Assembly (NCBI GenBank): GCA_008828725.1
Contig: MEHQ01004509.1
Span: 310,001 to 374,000 of the forward strand
Direction: 5' to 3'
From: Saccharina japonica
Taxonomy: Eukaryota; Sar; Phaeophyceae; Laminariales; Laminariaceae
DNA: 64,000 nucleotides
In this document: in pieces, positions 56,340 to 64,000 of the stretch
Layout: the number at the start of each line of letters is the position of its first letter
Position numbering within the stretch: position 1 is the first letter of the stretch
The notes under the pieces: model-generated
What the model was told of the DNA's origin: nothing
Database searches by the model: none
What the model saw: the letters and a program-made list of their open reading frames with translations, nothing else
Made by a program: the position numbers and the translations under genes

Positions 56340-57207
56340 GTATGTGAATCCTGCATCATGCAATTGTGCACGTGAAGGACGAGCATACCTCCCACTAGTA
56401 GTTGACAACTCGTAGTATATGACTGACACACTCGCAAATCGAATCATGATCACACAAGCCCGTGGTTTTCACTACGCAAGGGGTGACATGGTAAGAGGAA
56501 CAAGTGCGAAGTCTATACATCAACTACTGCCGTACAATGCCTTTGAATGGTAGAAAGCCGGAAAGCCTATCACCCTTCAGAATGTTCGAAAAGTGTACTG
56601 GGTTCTCCAGTATTTCACTTTCAAACATTGGGGGGCGATGTGGGTGCCATGCTCTCGACCCAACCGCCGCATGGATATGTCCTGCGTCGGTTCCACCATT
56701 CGTCGAGGTCATAGATATCTGTATCTTATTGTACTACTGTGGTCGTTCGTATTCCAAGACTACTTGCCGTGTTCGGCAGCCCATATGTTGTCCCGTGCAC
56801 AAGTAATGGCTGACGACACCCAAGGTCTTCGAATACGCAGCAAGGGCAGCCCCCCTTGCTCACATCATCTCTTCGTATCGTTCATCCGGCTTGTCGTCAA
56901 GCCTGGATGCTCCAACAACCTGGCGTCTACTCGACGCTACACAGACAAGAAAGGAAAGTGCCACAGGCTCGAGCAGAACCTGAGCCCCGTACTCATACAT
57001 ACACTGGTATAATCTTGAATCTTATAGCTTCAGATTATGTGCTCCCGACATATTTGTAAGATACGAGATGTGCACTGGAGATGCGTACAATACGTATCCT
57101 GCATGAGGTCATATTAAACCCGTTTTCCGCGGGATCGAAGTATCACACACAGCAGCAGTTTGCGAAGACGAGCTTCGACGAAATCCTCGATTTCAGACCG
57201 AACGTAA
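56340..57207. other. No recognised gene
   Basis: Overlapping frames on both strands (56,504-56,806 plus, 56,593-57,012 plus, 56,524-56,712 minus) are open but carry no motif I can name. If a gene exists here it is novel or partial. Confidence 0.3.
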
Positions 57208-57972
57208 CACAGATGCTCCGAGTATACACGATACTCCGAGTATACTATACTCGGAGTATCGAGTATTTTTCGTACTCCGAGTACTGAGAGTATTAGAGTA
57301 CTTGTGGCCTAAATACTCGGAGTACTTGGAGTATGAGCAGTACTGAAGGCCCCAATACTCTGAGTACTGGGAGTATGAGCAGTGCTTATACTCGAGTACA
57401 AGCAGTACTCGGAGTAAAATCATCGGGAATACTCGGAGTACTCCGAATATCGAGAGTATTGGAAACCGAAATACTGCGAGTACGCAAAGTACCTGAAGTA
57501 TGTTTTTCTCGAAAATAATCCATTTATACTCCGAGGTAATGGGTGCATCTGTGGATTTTGAAATACTAAAAATGCCAGTCACATGCTCCAAGAACCTGGG
57601 AGGAATGGCGGCCGAGTCTTTAAAATGATGCAAATATGCTCCTAACGTACTTCACACTCCGAGTATACTCCGAGTATTGAGTACATTTCGTACTCCGAGT
57701 ACTTAAGAGTGTTAGAGTACTGGCGGCTTGAATACTCTGAGTACTTGGAATATAGGTAGTACTGAAGCCCCAAATACTCGCAGTAAAGGAGTACCCACAG
57801 TATCGGACCCCAAAATCCTCCGAGTGCAAGCAGTATCGAGAGTGTTCATACCCGAAATACTCCGAGTACGAGCAGTATCCAGGAGTATCGAACCCTGAAA
57901 TACTCCGAGTACACGAAGTATTTTATCTCCAATACTCCTTACTTTACTCCAAGGTACTCGGAGCATCTGTGG
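57208..57972. mobile_element. ACTCCGAGTA palindromic array with inverted ends
   Basis: The block begins CACAGATGCTCCGAGTA and ends TACTCGGAGCATCTGTG, perfect 17-bp inverted repeats. Almost everything between is a dense, degenerate array of ACTCCGAGTA, TACTCGGAGTA and AGTACTGAAGGCCC-like words. An extra end-like word, GGTGCATCTGTGG, at 57,541-57,553 suggests two units or an internal duplication. No target duplication is visible. Confidence 0.75.
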
Positions 57973-58079
57973 CCACGTTATTATGGTACCACTTCGCGTC
58001 TCTTTTTTCGTCCTGGTGTGTCTAATATGTCGCCACCCAAAGCTGAAAAGCTTGTGCAGCAGCGGTGCCTATGGTGAAA

Positions 58080-58170
58080 AAACAAAAACGGCAAAAGCCA
58101 AAATCAGGTATACCTTTTCCTTTTATATTAGGCCAAAATCAGGTATATACTAAAACCAAGTAAAAAACTG
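58080..58170 (+). repeat. Fragment related to the 19.8-20.4 kb fold-back element
   Basis: AGCCAAAATCAGGTATACC and GGCCAAAATCAGGTATATAC followed by AAAACCAAGTAAAAAAC match the arm at 19,785-19,850 with substitutions. Confidence 0.5.
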
Positions 58171-58222
58171 GTAAAAAGCGCATGCCACGAGCGGTGTTGT
58201 TCAGGACTTTTTTTAGTTAAAG

Positions 58223-58395
58223 CAGTACAGGACACCTAATAAGAAACAGGCCAACAAGAAAACCAGGATGAGATTTGAAGGAAAATAGGAAAATCGGGAG
58301 TCGTTATCTTGAAATTAGTGTAGGAAGCACCCTCTATCATATAAGAAATCCATCCCGGACTAGACTCCCTGTTTCTTATGAGGTGTCCTGTACTG
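58223..58395. mobile_element. MITE family C, 173 bp
   Basis: CAGTACAGGACACCTAATAA then GAAACAGG at the left is mirrored by CCTGTTTCTTATGAGGTGTC then CTGTACTG at the right, inverted ends of about 28 bp with few mismatches. The interior contains GGGAGTCGTTATCTTGAAAT. It has the same length as 63,277-63,449. Confidence 0.85.
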
Positions 58396-58889
58396 CTTGT
58401 ATATATTAGAAATCATACCAGTCTGACCGTAAATATAAGCATCTATATTTAGGGAAACCGTAAATATAAGCAACATCCTAAATAGAGGCCATGGGGTACT
58501 GTAATGGTGAACCTCAGAATCGTTAACATTTGTGTCATGTAGTAGTCTAGAAGGTTCCAATTTTCCATTAGTTGACCCGGGGATGGTTAGATATCACCCC
58601 CCCCCACACACATGGGATTTCGCGCAATTTTTCCAGTATGGATTTTTTCTGAGCATTACTGAGCTCTCCCAAGCCGAAAAAACGATTTTTTTTACATTGG
58701 TTTTTTTTCTATCGTATTTTTGGTACTTCTGGCCATGTGAAGAACTGCTCGTTTCAAGTATTATCATACAGCATTGCTCTCAACAGGCAGAAACAAATAA
58801 TCAGGTCCGAGTACTACTTCGTTGGGTCGACATACATACATACACAAAGCAAAAAAAAACAACAACAACAACAAAATAGGTCCAAAAAA
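58396..58889. other. No recognised gene
   Basis: The frame 58,532-58,879 is Phe-rich and unsupported. T and C tracts are present. Confidence 0.4.
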
Positions 58890-58894
58890 AGGAG

Positions 58895-58975
58895 ATAGTG
58901 ACGATGCTGAGAATCGAACTGCGGCCATCAGATTCACAGTGTTACCTACTATATGTTTCGCTATGCCAGGAAGTT
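58895..58975 (-). repeat. tRNA-like module next to MITE B
   Basis: On the minus strand, CCGCAGTTCGATTCTCAGC is a good T-arm/B-box sequence and GGCATAGCGAAACATATAGTA could contain a weak A box. The acceptor ends do not pair well. The homologous locus at 62,230-62,287 lacks the B-box part. I treat it as tRNA-derived repeat DNA. Confidence 0.35.
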
Positions 58976-58995
58976 GCCTATATTTACGGTCAGAC

Positions 58996-59296
58996 CAAGG
59001 GCGTAAAAAAAAAAGTGAAAACGACACCACACTCGTAGGAAGGTCAGAACGAAAAACAAACCGGATCGCTGTGATCACAGGACGAAATGAGCGAAAACCA
59101 TTTTTTTTTCGTTTTTTGTTCCCTTTTTTTGCCTTGGTTTTAGAGACCCCCCCATTTCTTTTTCCGCTGGTGGGGGGGGGGTAATTAAAAAAAAACTTAC
59201 TTATTGTTTTCTGGGATCACAACGGTCCGGTTCTTCCCTCCAATATAGGGGGGGGGGTAGTGGGGTATCTGGGATTCAGATCCGCGCATACCCTTG
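58996..59296 (+). mobile_element. MITE family B with perfect 7-bp target duplication
   Basis: CAAGGGCGTAAAA begins the element and GCATACCCTTG ends it. GTCAGAC flanks both ends (58,989-58,995 and 59,297-59,303). The flanking 60 bp on the left and 75 bp on the right are shared with the copy at 62,288, so the locus as a whole was duplicated. Confidence 0.85.
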
Positions 59297-59303
59297 GTCA
59301 GAC

Positions 59304-61309
59304 TGGTAAAACATATTTCTGAATATTATGAGGCTGAAGAGCAGAATGATCGTACGTACGTAGCGAATGTGCGTCCTGGACAAAATAAGTACGTACGTAG
59401 AACCTCGCCATGAGTACGGGTATCTCCAAGAAACAACCACAAAATGATCTTGCTGCCTCGAAGAAACAACCTCGAAACAAAACATACATGAAGCCTGATC
59501 CGAGGGCATCCCGAGAGCCTGATGGGCATGCAGCATGCGAGAGTCTGATGAGCATACGGTACGCGATCGGGAAGGGAGGGGCCGAAGAAGGCAAGGCTGT
59601 GGCGGTCGAACGGAGAGCCTACGATGTCAGGGATCGAAGAAGGCAAGGCTGAGGCGGCCCGCGAGTCAGCAGCAAGCTCCACAAATATTCCCCCTTTCGC
59701 GAGCTCGTGATGAGCGCAGGATAGCCCAGACATATGTACCAGTATACAACAGGTAGACAACATAACATGGGAGCACAACGTTACAATTCCGCAGCATAAG
59801 CACCAGAAGCTAACACCGTGCGTGTGTGACACGCACATGTGCGATGTACTGCTGTGGCCAGCTGTGATCGGAGCCTGCGTTCCGTACTCCACCATCTACA
59901 TTTCTGTTCTGCTGCTGCTGCTGTGTCTGAAGTATCCGAACTCACTCTGGCCGAAATTATAAGGACCAATTTAATTGAGTTTTAGTTTATAAACTGCTTT
60001 TATTTTCCCGATTTGTTTCATGTTTCTTCTCTGAATCTCACCGCACGAATCCGATGAGAGACTTCAGACACCATCAGACAACATGCAAATTTAGCAACAC
60101 AAACAACGTCACAACACCGCCTATACAGCATGAGCATCACAAGCAGCAGCGGGCTACACCACGCGGCGTGTGGCAGGCCCACTATGTACTGCTGTGGTTA
60201 TTCATAGTTGCTTTATCAGAGAGGCTTGCATCCGTCAATCAGTCATCACCAATTTCCACATTCTCTCGTCTCTGCTGCTGTGCTATGTATCAGGTGTGTC
60301 GTATGTATGTACGGCACGTTGTGCATCTATCTGTCGTGTGCCGTAAAAAATAATGCATGGTATTAATTTGGATATTTTGTGTTTTGCTCTGCGTGAGGCC
60401 CTGTTTTTTTCGTTCGTGCGTTTTTTTGTGAGTTTCTTGCCCGGAGCACCGGGAGCACACAAGGACAGCAGCAGCACCGCAGAGAGGCAGCTGCAGTACA
60501 ATCTCAAGGTTACAAACCTGCCGCCCAGCAGCAGCAGTAGGCATTGCACCATGCATGCGCATGCAGCAGATCGGTGCTGCACCGTGGCTAGTTGCTTTTG
60601 TCGGACCCTGTGATCTTACTAATCGTGGTATCTGCAGATCGATGCTCATGTACGAAACTCTCCGCTGTCCGGAAATTTAATAATCGTTTGTTCATTCAAT
60701 ATATATATTAAATGTCCTTACATTTCTGGACAGAGTAGTACTACACGGCTGTGCGCCTTGGAAACAGATCTATCTGTGCTGTGCTCTGTGTTTTTGCTAC
60801 GAGTAGTTGCTTTCGTAGGAGCCAGCAATCCGCCACCAAACCACACCACCATCACCTCTCTGCTGCTCGCTGCTGCTGTTGATGGGTTCCATGTGTCATG
60901 CGTGTGCTCTGCATGCCGACGCATGCGATGATACCACACACAGCTGTCTTCGGGCGGTCTGACACAAAAAACGAGCAATATTTGTTCCTGGCAAGTAATC
61001 ACGTAATATGTTGAGTCCAACGTCCTGACGTGAATTTGATACGTGAGTTCAAACCCCGGACACGTCTTCTGTTTTCTTTTATTTTTTTGGCATGCAGGTA
61101 CGAGGGTACGAGTACACAGTACGAGTAGGCTGTATGTTGCTTTTTTTGCTGCAATTTTTCCAGAGCTTTATCCCTTATATAGTAAAAATGCCCGGGTACT
61201 CGCGAGTACAACTACTTACTACGTATCACTACTCTGGAAATCTCTGCTATCACACGTCACGGGCACAAGAGTGAGTGTTTAGGGCCCTCTGAAATTATAT
61301 GGCGTTTAC
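59304..61309. other. No recognised gene
   Basis: The longest frame (59,326-59,895 minus, 189 codons) overlaps the duplicated repeat flank and is unrecognised. GTACGTACGTA and CTGCTGCTG microsatellites occur. The frames at 60,054-60,650 also have no motifs. Confidence 0.4.
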
Positions 61310-62160
61310 AAAGTACATTTCGACCCCCACACAAATACTAAGACAACTTCGATCCCGACACTCAACCACCTTCATCCAAAAACCATAAGATCATTTCGAT
61401 CCCAACACTGAAATCAAGTAATGTTCGATCCCAACTCTAAAATTGAGGTATTCTTTGATGCCAACTCTAAAAATGAAGTCCATTTCGATGCCCCGACACA
61501 AAAACCAAGTAAATTTCGACTACCCACACCAAAATTTCAAGTAGATAAAGATGCCTACACTAAAACCTAATAAATTTGGACCCCGACACTAAAACCAAAT
61601 CGTTTTCAGCCCGCCCACAAGAACGACAGTAACTCGATTTTGATCGAGACACCAAGCACTAAAATATAAAACAGCAATTACGCATGTACATATAATACCT
61701 GGTATAGATTAGGCACGAAGGAGAAGATGCAGGAAGGAATGAGACTCCATATTTATACATATAAATACGTATGTATTCTCCAGGGCTTTAGCCATGGAGT
61801 TTCAATCCATAAGGTTTTCTTTTTGTTTCACTAAGTTAGGCCTTATTTTTTTCATCTTCGAGGATGTTTATGAGTGATCAATGTTGTAGATCAGGCTGCA
61901 TTTTGTCGGAGGGCAAACGAAATAGTAAAAGCCAACTCAATTTCGATCCCTACACCGAAATCAAGGCAATTCGATTCTTTCCCGCCCGCACACAAAAAAG
62001 CAAGTCAATTTTTCATTCTGAATGAATAATGCCCTGCACATGGTCGGAAGGAAAACAATATAATAAGTATACCACCCACACAAAAACCGAGTCAATTTTG
62101 AACTCACACTAAAATCAAGTCATTTTCGGCCCGCTCACGAAAACCAACGTCATCTATAGA
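61310..62160 (+). repeat. Degenerate ~30-bp array related to 5.24-5.95 kb
   Basis: Units such as CACTAAAACCAAGTAATTTC and CAATTTCGATCCC(A)ACACT run from 61,310 to 61,640 and again from 61,935 to 62,155. A non-repetitive stretch of about 290 bp lies between them. The word AAACCAAGTCATTT links them to the 5.2-kb array. Confidence 0.65.
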
Positions 62161-62287
62161 CTTCTATGTATGCTGTTTGGTTTTCATGTTCGTTCTTGCG
62201 CCACTCCCCTAGGCACGTCCCGGAGGGGAACCTTGTACCTACTATATTTTCGCTATGCCAGGAAGTTGCTTATATTTACGGTCAGAC

Positions 62288-62664
62288 CAAGGGCGTAAAA
62301 AAAAAATGTGAAAACGACACCACACTCGTAGGAAGGTCAGAATCAAAAACAAACCGGATCGCTGTGATCACAGGACGAAATGAGCGAAAACCATTTTTTT
62401 TTTCGTTTTTTGTTCCCTTTTTTTGCCTTGGTTTTAGAGACCCCCCATATTTTTTTCCCGCTGGTGGGGGGGGGGGCGTACTCATTTGTTGCTTGCCTTA
62501 GTCATTTGACCATTGACCACGCATCCCTTCCGAGACGGACGGACGGGGGTAATTTAAAAAAAAATGACTTATTGTTTTCTGCGATCACAACGGTCCGGTT
62601 TTTCCCTCCAATATAGGGGGGGGGGTAGTGGGGTATCTGGGATTCAGATCCGCGCATACCCTTG
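62288..62664 (+). mobile_element. MITE family B with 7-bp target duplication and internal insert
   Basis: The ends are CAAGGGCGTAAAA and GCATACCCTTG, flanked by GTCAGAC at 62,281-62,287 and 62,665-62,671. It is about 75 bp longer than the 58,996 copy because of extra sequence at about 62,476-62,550 (ACTCATTTGTTGCTTGCC). Confidence 0.85.
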
Positions 62665-62671
62665 GTCAGAC

Positions 62672-63276
62672 TGGTAAAACATACCAGTATTTCTGAATAT
62701 GAGGCTGAACAGCAGAATGCTCGTACGTACGTAGCGAATGTGCGTCCTCCAAAATGTTGAAAGTGTAGTAAAAGGCCTTTTCTGTCTGTATGCTTTAATT
62801 GCTTTCGTGCTCACACTCACTCTTACTACGAGTACTTCTGGATTGTTGTACCAGGTGTACAGCGGTAGTCACAACGTCGACAGCATACGAGAAAAGCAGA
62901 AATTGATTTGCTCGCTTTCCGCGCCGCGTCAGCAAGCACCAGTATCTAATACTGGTAGCGGTAAGCCGAAAGTTTTGGAAGAGGCCTAGCACGATGTGAA
63001 GTGTGAAGAGTACACCAGTCAGATACGTCGTGCGCTACGAGAAGAACATACAAGAATACTTATGGCGCCCTCCCCCGTTGCCAGCTTGAAAGCCTCGACC
63101 ATCTTCGAGGAACCGCTTGCACACAGAGACTCGAAGTTCCTTTGCTGTACGCGCGGGTACATAATGTAATATTCATGGAGACTGAGCCGACCTCGAAAGG
63201 GGGTGTGGCAAACAAACTCTAAATGCAGCTTGTGTCCATTGAGCTTGTATATACGCGCGAAGCACATACTGCTGTA
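62672..63276. other. No recognised gene
   Basis: 62,672-62,750 is the duplicated right flank shared with 59,304-59,375 (GAGGCTGAACAGCAGAATGC). Frames 62,738-62,989 and 63,019-63,267 are unsupported. Confidence 0.4.
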
Positions 63277-63449
63277 CAGTACAGGACACCCAATAAGGAA
63301 CAGGCTAACAAGAAAGCCAGGCTGATATTTAGAGGAAAATAATAAATTCGGGAGTCGTTATCTTGAAATTAGTGTATAATGCACCCTCTATCAAATAAGA
63401 AATCAAGCCTGAATCTTTTTTTCTGTTTCTCATTAGGTGTCCTGTACTG
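63277..63449. mobile_element. MITE family C, 173 bp
   Basis: CAGTACAGGACACCCAATAA and TCATTAGGTGTCCTGTACTG are the inverted ends. The interior (GGGAGTCGTTATCTTGAAAT, TGCACCCTCTATCAAATAAG) matches 58,223-58,395 closely, and the length is identical. Confidence 0.85.
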
Positions 63450-64000
63450 CTGTAATATTATATAGGGCATTTTACCAAAAGGGGGACACCCCCCATATAT
63501 CGCAACAAAAGGGGGGATACTACCAAGCGCCGGCGCCGAGGTTATCGTTAAAGAGGCGGTCGTCAACACCAATCCAACGGCCCAGCGCATAAGCGGTATA
63601 CTCATAGTCATATATTTACCATCACTCTGACCGAACATCTCAACAGCTCATTTCCTCGTATAATAAGACTCTCCTCTCTTCTACGCCATGGTACGTACCT
63701 GATATACGCGTATACGTATACGGCGGTACCGGCACGAATAGATATATACGTACAGCAGTCAGCAGTAGTAGCCAGAGGAGTACTACTATCCTTTGTTACG
63801 TACATATTATAAATAAAATTAGAAACGCTGTGGATGGTAGGGAGATGCCATGTTAGTGTGGCAAACGCATCAGTGTGATATGACTGGGTGAGACACAGAG
63901 TATCCCCTTGCAGGTTTGTCTATTAAGCATCCTTGGTGTTACTCACTTTCCGTAGAGTCAAGCGTAGAAGAGAAGCAGCTTNACAGGACGAAATGAGTGA
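63450..64000. other. No gene; edge fragment of MITE B after an undetermined base
   Basis: An N at 63,982 is followed by ACAGGACGAAATGAGTGA, which matches the interior of MITE B (ACAGGACGAAATGAGCGA). The N may mark an assembly join. No gene is seen. Confidence 0.5.

Noticed and set aside
59326-59895. 189-codon minus-strand frame
   Set aside because: It overlaps the duplicated repeat flank, is Cys/Ser-rich and has no recognised motif. There is also no splice-consistent partner.

Overview
This window is eukaryotic nuclear DNA. It holds one confident protein-coding gene, split by eight introns, in a background of tandem arrays, inverted repeats, MITEs, SINEs and decayed retroelements. The eight introns average about 735 bp. 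The gene is a ZIFL-like major facilitator transporter, and the non-LTR elements carry an endonuclease/RT protein of a type I associate with stramenopile algae. Together these suggest a large-intron stramenopile, most likely a brown alga. The organism is an inference.

Layout. 1-9.3 kb: dispersed repeats, including a MITE with target duplication (757-1053), GGGTACCC-rich inverted ends at 4.25 and 6.68 kb, a 30-bp array (5.24-5.95 kb) and a SINE copy. 9.3-26.5 kb: a stack of nested insertions in a LINE. The LINE coding sequence runs 9.67-10.9 kb, resumes at 13.25-13.63 kb, and resumes again codon-for-codon at 24,896. The second gap (13,630-24,895) holds two tandem SINE copies in minus orientation. 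The tail of one is split by a 10.6-kb element with 28-bp perfect terminal inverted repeats (13,898-24,501). Inside that element sit a 1.9-kb hAT-like element (14,958-16,859) with its own MITEs and a second hAT-like element (17,532-18,546) filled by a 25-copy 31-bp satellite. Both hAT-like elements have perfect 8-bp target duplications. 26.5-38.5 kb: retroelement remnants, including a gag-like reading frame with a damaged zinc knuckle (30.4-33.3 kb), flanked by an inverted pair of 0.5-kb repeats. 38.5-46.4 kb: the transporter gene on the minus strand. 46.8-64 kb: more repeats, a nearly complete but decayed LINE (50.15-53.3 kb), a palindromic ACTCCGAGTA array with inverted ends (57.2-58.0 kb) and further MITEs.

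The transporter can be spliced in silico into one uninterrupted frame of 2,013 nt including the stop (670 residues from the first possible Met). Its first intron is GC-AG, and its seventh intron carries a decayed duplicate of exon 7 with an in-frame stop.

A recurring theme is that several unrelated DNA transposons each carry arrays built from a short, near-palindromic word found at or near their own termini. I read these as amplified subterminal repeats. No intact transposase, complete LTR retrotransposon, rRNA gene or convincing functional tRNA gene was found.
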